Source of the DNA: Chitinophagaceae bacterium
Lineage (GTDB): Bacteria; Bacteroidota; Bacteroidia; Chitinophagales; Chitinophagaceae
Reading direction: 5' to 3'
NCBI GenBank assembly: GCA_025360525.1
Contig: JANYCA010000071.1
Span: 1 to 62,042 of the forward strand
Length of the DNA: 62,042 bases
Part shown: in pieces, positions 28,423 to 37,842 of the stretch
How positions within the stretch are numbered: position 1 is the first letter of the stretch
Layout: every line of letters begins with the position of its first letter
Notes under the pieces: generated by a model
The model's input: only the letters and a program-made list of their open reading frames with translations
The model's database searches: none
Told to the model about the DNA's origin: nothing
Made by a program: the position numbers and the translations under genes

Positions 28423-29732
28423 TCACTAGTGTCCCGTTAAATTAAATTAAAGTTCTTTGAAAATCTTAGTCGACCTGCATTACAGCCGAAAAAATGATGG
28501 TGACGATTTGAATTAAGTTCAAATATTTTTCGTTAAAATTCGGGGATGAACAATGGAAAATATGTATTTGCACAAGTTGCCTCATTTTTGCCTGCCCGTA
28601 TTTTTGACAAATGTGCTTTAAAGTATAACGGTAACAAATGGGTAAAACATTTTACCTGCTGGAATCAATTAATGTGTACGATGTTAGGCCAGTTAAGCGG
28701 TCGTGAAAGCTTAAGAGATTTACTTATCACAATTAGTGCACATCCTAATAAATATTATCACTTAGGCTTTGGAAAAAATGTATCCCGTACAAATCTAGCA
28801 TTAGCCAATGAGCAAAGAGATTGTAGTATTTATGAATCTTTTGCTTATGAAATGATTGCAATTGCAAGAAGCTCCCTAATTGATGAAACTGATTTTACAT
28901 TAGCAGTAACAGGAAACGTGTATGCTTTTGATTCTACAACAATTGATCTTTGCTTAAATGTGTTCTGGTGGGCAAGTTTTCGAAAGGCAAAAGGAGCAAT
29001 AAAGATCCATACTTTATATGATGTCAAGACTTCAATTCCTGCTTTTGTTCATATAACCTAAGGAAATGTTCATGATGTTAACGCATTAGATGTTTTGACC
29101 TACAAAGCAGGCGGGTTCAACATCATGGACAAAGCCTATGTAAATTTCAAACGGCTGTTTGTAATCCATTTATCGAAGGCTTATTATATTACCAGAGCTA
29201 AGGATAATTTTAGTTTCAGGAGAATAAGTTCCTTAAAAACAGACAAGATTAAAGGGATTATCTGTGATCAGAAGATAAACCTAAATGGAATTAAATCATT
29301 AGCAAAGTATCCTGAAATTTTAAGGAGAATCAAATATTTTGACCAAGAACAACAAAGGACATTTGTATTTATAACCAATAATTTTACTCAACCTGCTATC
29401 GAAATTGCGCTGTTGTACAAGTACAGATGGAAAGTAGAATTATTTTTTAAATGGATAAAACAGCATCTGAAAATAAAATCGTTTTGAGGTACATCAATGA
29501 ATACAGTAAAGACCCAGGTTTATATCGCAATAGCTACCTACACCTTGGTCGTAATAATTAAGAGTAAGCTCAAGATAAATCGATCAACATATGAAATACT
29601 GCAGATAATGAGTGCTTCTCTTTTTGATAAAACACATCTAAATGATTTACTGCAAAGCCCGGTCTCTAAGAATGTCAAAGAACAAAAATGTAAACAATTA
29701 AAAATTGAATTAATTTAACGGGACACTAGTGA
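28423..29732 (+). mobile_element. Decayed IS4-family insertion sequence
   Basis: About 1.31 kb bounded by inverted repeats: TCACTAGTGTCCCGTTAAAT at the left end and its complement at the right, matching over 23 bases. The outer CACTAGTG is itself a palindrome, so it could be part of the terminal repeat or an 8-bp target duplication. Carries one transposase gene with two nonsense codons. No second copy is seen in the window. Confidence 0.85.
28546..29718 (+). pseudogene. IS4-family (DUF4372) transposase with two in-frame stops
   Basis: One frame encodes the full transposase, broken by TAA at 29059-29061 (in AFVHIT-stop-GNVHDVN) and TGA at 29485-29487 (IKSF-stop-GTSMN). The N-terminal DUF4372 part (FAQVASFLPARIFDK, GQLSGRESLRDLL), first catalytic Asp in YAFDSTTIDL, the second in MDKAYVNF, and the IS4 Y-R-E-K signature YRWKVELFFKWIK are all recognisable. 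Stops of this sort are single-base changes (for example GAA to TAA, TGG to TGA), so the gene is dead but recent. The element cannot move by itself. Confidence 0.88.
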
Positions 29733-31406
29733 TTTTACAATGGTAAATTATTAATTAATGCAGATGATAGTCCGCATGGATATAAATTATGGGCATCAGA
29801 TGGCACTGAAGTAGGTACAACATTAGTGAAGGATATTAATGTATTTAGTGACGGTTCCAATGCAGATTTTTTTACAAAGGTGTTGGGTCAATGGGAGATG
29901 GAGTAGTATTTAATGCTTACATACTTGAGCTGGGTGGGGAGTTATATAAATCAGATGGAACAAGTGCCGGTTCTGCCTTATTGAATGATATTAGAACCGG
30001 ACCTGACTGGTCATATCTAAACGCATTTCAGTTTAAGAATAATGAAGCTATTTTATTGATGATGATGATGCGGTAAATACCGCCATTTTTAAAACGGATG
30101 CAACTACAGCAGGGTTAAAAAGAATGGTTTACATCGATCGCAATATTTATTACGTTGTAAATTTTAGTGTTACAGACAATGGCCGGTTGTTTTATGTACT
30201 GGGTAATAAATGTACAGGTGGATTTTAACTTTGCCACAGCAGCGGTAATGATGGCAGCGGTATAATGCTGAGTTCATTTCTTTACTATTTTAATAACTAC
30301 ACTGTAGTAATTGGTAATATGGCCTATTTTGAAGCAGGCGACTTTGAGCATTGTTATGAGCTATGGAAAAGTGATGGCACCCTTGCAGGCACAAAAATGC
30401 TAAAAGATATTAACCCTGGTTTTAATGGTTCTTATCCTTACAGTTTATTTGTTTATTAAAATAACATATACTTCGGGGCCTACGATGGTTTCGGTTTTAA
30501 TTTTTCACTTTGGAAAAGTGATGGAACTGAAAATGGTACTCAAAAACTTTTTAATATTACACCTGCAACTTTTACTGAGAATTTTGCTGACCCGGCATTA
30601 CAGGTTTTCTGCATATCAAATGGAAATTTGTATTTTACATCTACTGATTTTAATACCTATGGCGCAGAGTTATGGAAAACAAATGGTACCGCAAATGGTA
30701 CTAAACTGGTGAAAGATATCAACCCTTATTATAGCTCTAACCCAACTAATTTAACTGATGTAAACGGCACCCTCTTTTTTATTGCTGATGATGGTGTACA
30801 TGGCAATGAACTTTGTTCTACAAAAGGTACCACTTAAAGTACTATGATTACCAAAGATATAAGCCCTTATTGTACTAATTTAACGAGCCTGTGCAGCGCC
30901 GGAGGTAAACTATATTTTGTAAATCGGTCTGCCTATCCCGTGTCGCTATGGTCTTCAGAGGGTGACGAAGCTAGTACCCAACAGGTGAATGATGCAGTGG
31001 TGAATGGACTTTTTCATTTTTCGCATTTAACGGCTGCCGGTAAAACAAACTATTTTTTGGAGGATATTCCAAACAATATGGAGCCGAATTGTATGAAGGC
31101 GATGCAAGCGCTAAAACATTTGTAGCAGCCAGAATTAACACCTTAAACATAAACGAAGAAAATACAGCTTTAAAGGTGCTTCTCTATCCAAATCCTGCAC
31201 AAGGAGCTTCCACGCTTTTAATTAAAGGCAATACAAACAATATAACTGTTTCGATGATGGATATATCCGGCAAAACCATCTTGCATGGCAATTTTACCAA
31301 TCGAAACAGGATAGATTTACCTGTTGATAAATTCAACGCTGGAGTGTATATGATAACAGTTAAAAACAAAGAAGAGTCTAAAATAGTAAAGTTAATTAAG
31401 GAATGA
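29733..31406 (+). pseudogene. Broken ELWxSDGT-repeat protein with T9SS C-terminal sorting domain
   Basis: Remains of a large secreted protein. Several frames in turn carry the same repeat: KLWASDGTEVGTTLVKDI, ELYKSDGTSAGS, ELWKSDGTLAGTKMLKDINP, SLWKSDGTENGT, ELWKTNGTANGTKLVKDINP. At least three frame changes (near 29885, 30055 and 31085) and stop codons at 30226-30228, 30457-30459 and 30835-30837 separate them. The end is intact: YPNPAQG...MMDISGKTIL...GVYMITVKN..., the type A sorting domain for type IX secretion. The IS4-type element abuts the first recognisable repeat, so the 5' part is missing. Such proteins are usually surface or secreted and may bind surfaces or substrates. Confidence 0.85.
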
Positions 31407-31459
31407 TTGCGGTTTATGAACTTGAAAAAAATCAAGTTAATTGAACACAGATTTTTTTG

Positions 31460-31493
31460 AAAAGAGGCTGTTTTAAAAGGGCAGCCTCTTTTA
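31460..31493 (+). terminator. Terminator after the T9SS pseudogene
   Basis: AAAAGAGGCTG (31460-31470), 11-nt loop, CAGCCTCTTTT (31482-31492): a perfect 11-bp stem ending in T. It lies about 55 bp past the pseudogene stop, so the old transcription unit is still marked. Confidence 0.75.
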
Positions 31494-31683
31494 GTAGGAC
31501 GGGTTTGGGCTGCTCGTATATTTCATGTTGTATTCTAATGAATGCATTGTTTGACGACATCGACAGAGCCAGGGCAATTGAATAGCCAGTGTAGGTAATT
31601 TTTTGCCGCTTGAATAATAATTTGTTAACGCAGTCTATTGAATCAAAATTAAAAGGGAAATTGCACCCGATACAACAAAAAAA

Positions 31684-34140
31684 ATGAAAAAATCTTCCCT
31701 AATCATACTATTTCTGCTGGCATTATTTATTGTAAAGGGGCAAGACATGCCTGTAAACCGCATCTCTGGAAACGTCACAGATTCTAATTCCGGGTTACCA
31801 TTAGAATATGCAACTGTTACTTTGTTTCAAAAAGATAGCAGCAAACCAGTTACCGGATCAGTAACAGATAAAAAGGGAAATTTTATTATTACGGAATTAA
31901 AAGATGGCTTATATAAAATAGTAGTGGAATTTTTAGGCTACCATTCTTTTAGTTTACAAGATGTACTGCTCGATAAAAATAATCGGGCTGTAAAAATTAA
32001 CAACATTTCGCTACTTCAGCAAAAAGGTACTTTGCAATCAGTAACAATTGTGTCCAAAACCAAGTTGATAGAAAACAAAATTGATAAAATGGTTTTTAAC
32101 GCTGAAAAGGATCTTACTTCTCAAGCAGGCGTGGCAACAGATGTGCTTAAAAAAATACCACAGGTATCTGTTGATGTAGATGGAAATGTACAGCTTTCCG
32201 GTAGCTCTGGTGTTCGATTTTTAATAAATGGTAAACCTTCCACCGCTTTTGGAAGTAGCATTGCAGATGTACTACAATCCATTCCGGCCAGCCAGATAAA
32301 ATCAGTGGAGGTAATTACAAACCCCGGCGCTAAATATGATGCCCAGGGGATGGGCGGCATCATCAATATTATTTTAAAAAATAGTAAGGCAAAAGGCTAC
32401 AACGGTAACCTTTCCCTTACCGGCAGTACAAGAAATGAGAACGGCTCGTTTAATTTTAATGTACGCAATAAAAATTTTGGAATAAATGCTTTTGTAAGTG
32501 GTAATCAACGGCTGAAATCAACAACCCATAATAGTTCCGATCGCATTACCAGTGACAGTGCTTTTTCAAACCTGTTAAGCCAGCAAAGTATCGGCCATTT
32601 TGAAAGACACGGATTACAGGCGGGTACGGGGTTTGACTGGACTTATAAAAATCTGAATAGTTTTTCAGGGAATGTATCTTTTAATAAATTTGGTTATACC
32701 GGCGATGGCGAAACCAATCAAACCTTTCAGTCTATTAAAGGGATCGTCAAGCCTCCGGTATTATCAGCATTAAATTCCGATTATTTGTACAGCTTTAAAA
32801 ATGTAGATGCCAGTTTAAATTATAAAAGAAAGTTTGCTAAGGAAGACCAGGAATTGGAGCTAAGCGTAAACAGCAGTTTTGGAAATAATATAAATACATC
32901 ATCTAACCAACAGTCTTTGTTGCCGCAGGATTCCTTGTTTTACGGAAGGCGAAGCGCTAACCCCGGCAAAACAAATGAAACAGAGTTTAAGCTTGATTAT
33001 ACCCAACCTTTTAAAAAGGATATGCAGTTAGGCGTAGGCAGCAAAGTGACTTTATATAATATCAACAGTACTTCCAGGGTAGCTGCCTTGCAGGGTAATC
33101 CGCAAAATTATCAACCAGATCTTTCTTTGTCAAACGACCTTCAGTATCACCAAAAAGTATATGCTCTGTATTCAGAATTAAGCTTTCCGGTAGCAAAGCT
33201 ATTGCAGGTAAAAATGGGTGGCCGATACGAACGAACCCAAATTGATGCACTTTATTCCAATGCACAACAACAGGCAAAGGTACCCGGCTACAATACTTTT
33301 GTTCCTTCCATTTTCTTGTCTAAAAAAATTGGTGAAACTCAAACCATCAAACTGAGTTATTCAAAAAGAATTGAACGCCCCGATTACGAAGACCTGAATC
33401 CTTTCGTAAATACCAACGACCCCAAAAATCTTACCACCGGTAATCCAAACCTGCAACCTGAAATTGGACGACGATTCGAGGTGGGGTATAGCAGGGAGTT
33501 AGGTAAAGCAGGTTCATTTATGGTGAATCTTTTTTACCGGATTAATGATCATGACATTCAGCCCTTTATTTTTTATTATCCATCCTATACCGTTGGTGAT
33601 ACCACCTATACCAATGTAACTGTAACCAGTCGGCAAAATATCGGTATGGAAAAAAATCTTGGAGTAAACCTGTTTGCGGATGTGCATATCAACGATAAAT
33701 TAAACATTCGTGGCAATACATTTTTATTTAGACGGCATACTGTAAATTCATTGAGCAAGGGCTATGATTATAACAGTTTTAATTACCGGTTTAATATTAA
33801 TGCTACCTACCAGTTTACAAAAACAATGGTAGCAGAATTTTTTGGAAACTTTAATTCTGCAAGGCATGAGGCGCAGGGTACTTATCCTTCTTTTACTACC
33901 TACAGTATTGCTGCACGCAAACAGTTTTGGAACAAGAAAGGCAGCCTGGCTTTAACTGCAAATAACTTTCTCAACGAGAACATCAATCAAAAATCTTATT
34001 TATTTGGACCCGGATTCATCGTAAGCAGTCAACGAACAATACCCTTTCGTTCAATTGGAATAAATTTTACCTGGAAGTTTGGGAAACTTGAATTTAAGAA
34101 CGAAAAATCTGAGAATGAGGGTGGAACTCCGGTAGAGTAG
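31684..34140 (+). CDS. TonB-dependent receptor-like outer membrane beta-barrel protein
   Basis: 818 residues. Signal peptide MKKSSLIILFLLALFIVKGQ; carboxypeptidase-D-like regulatory domain at ~25-110 (ISGNVTDSNSGLPLEYATVTL); plug-like domain with VDVDGNVQLSGSSGVRFLINGKP and IINIILKN at ~120-235; then a long beta-barrel of the outer-membrane-beta-barrel-3 type (SYSKRIERPDYEDLNPF ... NPNLQPEIGRRFEVGYSREL). There is no SusD partner nearby, so it is not a polysaccharide utilisation pair; these orphan receptors may take up siderophores, peptides or metals, or play structural roles. It ends in a polar GGTPVE tail instead of the usual aromatic residue. Confidence 0.9.
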   Translation: MKKSSLIILFLLALFIVKGQDMPVNRISGNVTDSNSGLPLEYATVTLFQKDSSKPVTGSVTDKKGNFIITELKDGLYKIVVEFLGYHSFSLQDVLLDKNNRAVKINNISLLQQKGTLQSVTIVSKTKLIENKIDKMVFNAEKDLTSQAGVATDVLKKIPQVSVDVDGNVQLSGSSGVRFLINGKPSTAFGSSIADVLQSIPASQIKSVEVITNPGAKYDAQGMGGIINIILKNSKAKGYNGNLSLTGSTRNENGSFNFNVRNKNFGINAFVSGNQRLKSTTHNSSDRITSDSAFSNLLSQQSIGHFERHGLQAGTGFDWTYKNLNSFSGNVSFNKFGYTGDGETNQTFQSIKGIVKPPVLSALNSDYLYSFKNVDASLNYKRKFAKEDQELELSVNSSFGNNINTSSNQQSLLPQDSLFYGRRSANPGKTNETEFKLDYTQPFKKDMQLGVGSKVTLYNINSTSRVAALQGNPQNYQPDLSLSNDLQYHQKVYALYSELSFPVAKLLQVKMGGRYERTQIDALYSNAQQQAKVPGYNTFVPSIFLSKKIGETQTIKLSYSKRIERPDYEDLNPFVNTNDPKNLTTGNPNLQPEIGRRFEVGYSRELGKAGSFMVNLFYRINDHDIQPFIFYYPSYTVGDTTYTNVTVTSRQNIGMEKNLGVNLFADVHINDKLNIRGNTFLFRRHTVNSLSKGYDYNSFNYRFNINATYQFTKTMVAEFFGNFNSARHEAQGTYPSFTTYSIAARKQFWNKKGSLALTANNFLNENINQKSYLFGPGFIVSSQRTIPFRSIGINFTWKFGKLEFKNEKSENEGGTPVE

Positions 34141-34219
34141 AAAGGGTTAGGTTTAGTGCTTTTGTGTAAGTTTTATTTGGGTCGGTTCATTATCTGACAA
34201 GTGTTCAATTAGTACCAAT

Positions 34220-34972
34220 TTACAAGGTGGCATTTTTGGATGATTTTATTGTTAAAAATGATACAGTAGCTATAATTACAATGAAAAATATAATATTTAT
34301 TAGTGCAACTGAAACTCCTAACCCACCATCTTTTGGGTCTTGAATAAATAAATCTCCCAATGAAGCTCCAATTGGTCTTGTCACAATAAATGCAATCCAA
34401 AATGCTAAAACATCGTTTATAATTTTAAAATAATATAAAACACCAGCAATAATAAAAACCGAACTAAAAATTATTAAAGAGTATAGATACCCTACTTGTA
34501 AATATTCTGAAACTGTATCTCCAACACAAGTACCCAATGCGAATGTTGTCAAAACAATTATCCAATAAAATCTTTCTCTGGCATCATTATTTATTGAATG
34601 AATAGACAATGTATGTTCTTTCTTATACCAAAAATAAAATACCAGTCCCATTGCTATTGCAAAAACGATGTCCAAAGTCAAAAGAGAAACACTAAACTTT
34701 TCAACTAAAATATCAGTAATTAAAGTTCCTTCAATGCTCATCATCACAATTAAAGCCCAATAGGAAGGTGCAAAATATTTTTTTTGTTTAAAATTCCAAA
34801 TGGCGACTAAAACTGTGATAACACCCATTAGAATGGTAGTTTTCGTTAGGCCTAAGTTTAAATTTGTCGAAACATAATCAGCAGCAGTTTCACCTACTGT
34901 GGTTGAAAATATTTTAATAACCCAAAACAACAAACCTAATTTTGCAACTCTATTCAATAATTCCTTATTCAT
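34220..34972 (-). CDS. DUF347 / COG4705 repeat membrane protein
   Basis: 250-residue integral membrane protein. It has internally repeated units of the DUF347 type: KIFSTTVGETAADYVST near the N-terminus, TFALGTCVGDTVSEYL in the middle and TRPIGASLGDLFIQD near the C-terminus, each with a T-x2-G-[ED]-T/L-x-[AS/D]-[DE] core. About seven or eight membrane helices. The family is uncharacterised; related annotations link it with membrane-anchored or manganese-related proteins, which I cannot confirm. Its repeats resemble the inverted-topology duplications of small transporters. Confidence 0.85.
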   Translation of the reverse strand: MNKELLNRVAKLGLLFWVIKIFSTTVGETAADYVSTNLNLGLTKTTILMGVITVLVAIWNFKQKKYFAPSYWALIVMMSIEGTLITDILVEKFSVSLLTLDIVFAIAMGLVFYFWYKKEHTLSIHSINNDARERFYWIIVLTTFALGTCVGDTVSEYLQVGYLYSLIIFSSVFIIAGVLYYFKIINDVLAFWIAFIVTRPIGASLGDLFIQDPKDGGLGVSVALINIIFFIVIIATVSFLTIKSSKNATL

Positions 34973-35048
34973 AATGCGTCTTGTATTTAATGCTATTCTA
35001 ATTCTTTGTGTCTGCTGTAGTATGTTAAGTTTGTCTACTAATTCTTTT

Positions 35049-35102
35049 AAAACTTAAATAGGGAAATCTGCTTAATGCGGATTTCCCTATTTAAGTTTTT
35101 TT
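35049..35102. terminator. Long bidirectional terminator hairpin
   Basis: Arms 35049-35071 and 35077-35099 pair over 23 bp with one G-T wobble around a 5-nt loop (TTAAT). T-runs follow on both strands (eight T at 35095-35102 on plus, four on minus). It lies just past the stop of the PepSY-like gene on the minus strand. Confidence 0.85.
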
Positions 35103-35106
35103 AACA

Positions 35107-35529
35107 TTACTCTTTTACTGGCGTTCCATTTTCTTTGTAAGCAACTCCTTTTTTGTTTGCTCCCTTTTTTAAATCTGCTTCATAAATTGTTCCATGTTTA
35201 GACGTTTCAGTTTTATCAGCTTCTGCAATTGTCCACCCTGGATATGTTTTTTTAATTGCAGTGGCAACTGCTGCGGGTAAGCCTGTTGCTTTTATTTCTT
35301 TTTCAGTTTCAAGCCATGTTCCGTCCTCATAAAAATTTGCAGATATTTTACTGCCTTCAAATGTAAATTCAGCTTCCCATTCTTTTGCTGCTTCTTTCCC
35401 CCAGGTAATTTTAGTTGCAGATGGAAACTTTTTGTTAAAGGCCTCTGTAACAGCCTTAGGTGGTGTCATCGCAAATGAGCAACTGCAAAATATTGCAATC
35501 CCCATAAACATTAAAGCTATTCTTTTCAT
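35107..35529 (-). CDS. PepSY-like (BLIP-fold) periplasmic protein
   Basis: 140-residue secreted protein. Signal MKRIALMFMGIAIFCSCSFA; the Cys pair near residue 15-17 could also allow lipidation. The mature part has two tandem PepSY-like units: VTEAFNKKFPSATKITWGKE ... EAEFTFEGSKISANFYEDG and AVATAIKKTYPGWTIAEADK ... YEADLKKG. These proteins are common in Bacteroidota; suggested roles are inhibition of proteases or metal/heme-related sensing, none proved. Monocistronic with its own terminator. Confidence 0.85.
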   Translation of the reverse strand: MKRIALMFMGIAIFCSCSFAMTPPKAVTEAFNKKFPSATKITWGKEAAKEWEAEFTFEGSKISANFYEDGTWLETEKEIKATGLPAAVATAIKKTYPGWTIAEADKTETSKHGTIYEADLKKGANKKGVAYKENGTPVKE

Positions 35530-35944
35530 ATTGTTAGATATTAATTATGGCAACATTACCACAATATAAAGGTCGTTAGATTTTGGATGAAATTTGTTGC
35601 ACAATTCAAACGATAAGTTATAGTACTCACATTTTAATTCCGCTTCCTGTCTTTCCTACATGTATAAGTTACTAGCCGAGCCTCCACGCTTCAATTGCGG
35701 CGGATTCTGTGACACAAATTGCCCACAGCACGGAAACCCGCCTGGAAACAATAAATTTTTTAGTGAGGGAGGCATTTAATGGGAGACTCCAAGCGGAAGT
35801 AAATATTATTTACGGGCAGGTGGTTCCTGCGGACACTCACGGCAGTGGGCTCTGCTCAAAGCTTCGTTGAAAGACGTTGCAGGGAAAAAAGCATGGATTA
35901 CAAAAGAATAAATGTCTTTTTATTTTGTTTATTTGTTGAATGAA
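35530..35944. other. 415-bp gap containing repeat copy 3
   Basis: Holds the repeat at 35678-35795 and otherwise AT-rich sequence. No coding frame is supported. Confidence 0.5.
35678..35795 (-). repeat. Intergenic repeat, copy 3, 3' of the large S74 gene
   Basis: Same family as the copy at 27329: core 27/32 identical at 35678-35709, and GGGAGGCATTTAATGG at 35767-35782 matches GGGAGGTATTTAACGG in copy 2. Minus-strand core reads ATTGAAGCGTGGAGGCTCGG. Lies about 150 bp past the stop of the minus-strand S74 gene. Confidence 0.65.
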
Positions 35945-37807
35945 TTATTTCTTTTCAAATGCTGCCATACGTTTCAACAGTTGCTCTATTTGTTGCTGCT
36001 GAGTTTCAATGACGACTTGTTGTTTTTTTATCAGCTTGCTTAGTTCCTGCGTTGCAGAAATATTTAAGGTGGTAAGGCCTTCATAATCCACTGCTTTAAA
36101 ATCATCAACCTCTTCGCCATATACAAATACTTTATCTGTTGCTAAATTATCAGCCCTTATTTCTATCTGTGTATCTGAAGGAATAGAAACGATATTATAT
36201 TGGTTTGTAACACGCCCTGTCATCACCTGTATTTTTTTGGCTGTTTTAGTAAGGTTATGCTTATTAGTAAAACTTAATAAATAGCTATTAACTTTTTTTT
36301 CAATTTTTGAAGGAACTGCATATACGTTAGGTATATAACCGGTGTTTGTTGCTATTACCTGGGGATATACTTTTTCAACTTGCTGTGCAATTACTTTTTT
36401 AAAAGGTTTATTGCCATACATTATTTTATCCTTCATTGTGTAGTCGGTAATTTGTAAAGCATTTATTGTTTCGAGGTCTTTAGCAGAGTTACTTGCAACA
36501 GTTATATTTTTAACACGGGCATCAGAAATGCATATAAAATTATCTGACATTACATGGCCGTATGACCTTATACTTAACCCACGGGTATAAATGCAACTTG
36601 TTCCAGTAGCACAATTATCATAATATGACCAACCTCCATTTACTGTATAATCAACCGAAGATCTAACTTCTAAAGAAGGCAAATTAAACTGCCCAAACTG
36701 ATTATTTTCGCCAATGACTATTCTTCCTCCTACGTAAAGATTTCCGGTTACGTCTGCACTTCCACCAATTTCTGCATCGCCGGTAGTTGCTATAAGCCCA
36801 TTAATATATTGATTGCCCAGCACAGATAATCTGTATCCTGCAACGGGGTTTTGATATCCAACTGCAAGCGCACCGGTGTTTGTATTCATTAATAACCCCC
36901 AGCCAGCATTGCTGCCATAAATACCAACGAGGTCTAAATCTTTGGTACCGATAAATGCACTTACTACAGAGTTGTTGGAATTATTAAGGGCAACGCCTGC
37001 TGTAGAAGAGACCGAACTGCTTCGTATTCTAATCCTGTCTGCAATATCCATTTTATATGCAGTGGCTGTATTGCCAACACCAATGTTGCCGCTAAATTCA
37101 GCACCACCCTCATTCCAAAATTTTATTTTCCGGTTGGCACCTGTACCTGCACCTACAATATCAAGTGCATCAAATAATCCGAACGATTGATAACCAATTT
37201 TTCCTGCACTTACTTCTTTGCCCGCAATGCCTGCTCCAAACTCAAGTGTGTTGCTGCCATCAATTTTTACATTGCCTGCTATATGCAATTTTGCAAGTGG
37301 GGCAGCAATTCCAATACCTACATTTCCTGTGCCGTTAACACCCGGCAGTAAAGCAAAATTATTAGTGGTGTACCATCCGGAATTTGTAGCTGATTGATAA
37401 AAGGACATGGCCTGTGTGCCATTGCCAATTGCAATATCATTTCCGTTTATCGATGAATTGGCAAAACTGCCTATTTGCAGTTTGTTGGCAGGTGCTGTAG
37501 TGCCAATACCAACATTGCCGGCATTGTTATTATAAATATCGCTACCCGTAGCTGTCCAATAGTTGGTAGTACTGCCAGATGACAAGACATTCCACACTGT
37601 ACCATTGTAAAACCAAAGCCCATTGGTGGTGATATCAAAAACAATTAATCCTTTTGCAGGTGTTGCAATGGCAGTTCTTTGTACCGTCGTCATTCGTGGA
37701 ATCAGCAAACCTTTGTTAATACTTTTAATGTCAAATATGGAGCTGGTATCAGGCGAGCTGTTATTTATACCAACTGATTGTGCATTGTTACAGGCGATAA
37801 ACAACAA
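35945..37807 (-). CDS. Secreted tail-fibre-like protein with C-terminal S74 chaperone domain; start disrupted
   Basis: 620 codons from TTG 37807. The N-terminal region has a signal-peptide remnant (FIACNNAQSVGINN), followed by the SVGIN/NVGIGTTAP repeats typical of bacterial fibre proteins (NVGIGTTAPANKLQIG, NVGIGIAAPLAKLHIAG), a long beta-rich shaft, and at about 435-500 the S74 module (SDARVKNITVASNSAKDLETIN, ...DYTMKD...AQQVEKVYPQ). It ends in a coiled coil (LSKLIKKQQVVIETQQQQIEQLL). The natural start looks like ATG 37842, but a run of nine A shifts the frame and gives an immediate stop; ten A would give MKKKIVSLFTFSLLFIAC and a full signal peptide. Confidence 0.8.
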   Translation of the reverse strand: MLFIACNNAQSVGINNSSPDTSSIFDIKSINKGLLIPRMTTVQRTAIATPAKGLIVFDITTNGLWFYNGTVWNVLSSGSTTNYWTATGSDIYNNNAGNVGIGTTAPANKLQIGSFANSSINGNDIAIGNGTQAMSFYQSATNSGWYTTNNFALLPGVNGTGNVGIGIAAPLAKLHIAGNVKIDGSNTLEFGAGIAGKEVSAGKIGYQSFGLFDALDIVGAGTGANRKIKFWNEGGAEFSGNIGVGNTATAYKMDIADRIRIRSSSVSSTAGVALNNSNNSVVSAFIGTKDLDLVGIYGSNAGWGLLMNTNTGALAVGYQNPVAGYRLSVLGNQYINGLIATTGDAEIGGSADVTGNLYVGGRIVIGENNQFGQFNLPSLEVRSSVDYTVNGGWSYYDNCATGTSCIYTRGLSIRSYGHVMSDNFICISDARVKNITVASNSAKDLETINALQITDYTMKDKIMYGNKPFKKVIAQQVEKVYPQVIATNTGYIPNVYAVPSKIEKKVNSYLLSFTNKHNLTKTAKKIQVMTGRVTNQYNIVSIPSDTQIEIRADNLATDKVFVYGEEVDDFKAVDYEGLTTLNISATQELSKLIKKQQVVIETQQQQIEQLLKRMAAFEKK

Positions 37808-37830
37808 ACTGAATGTAAAAAGGGATACTA

Positions 37831-37842
37831 TTTTTTTTTCAT
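37831..37842 (-). other. Poly(A)9 tract at the S74 protein start
   Basis: Read on the minus strand: ATG, nine A, TAG. One added A would join this ATG in frame to the downstream gene and restore a classic signal peptide. The tract is either a slip-prone on/off switch, a loss mutation or a sequencing error. Confidence 0.7.

Noticed and set aside
31560..31600. Short in-frame stretch reading ALFDDIDRARAIE
   Set aside because: Thirteen residues only, between a terminator and the TonB receptor; too short to assign.
31684..34972. TonB receptor plus membrane protein as a polysaccharide utilisation locus
   Set aside because: No SusD-like lipoprotein or glycosidase adjacent, and the second gene is on the opposite strand.
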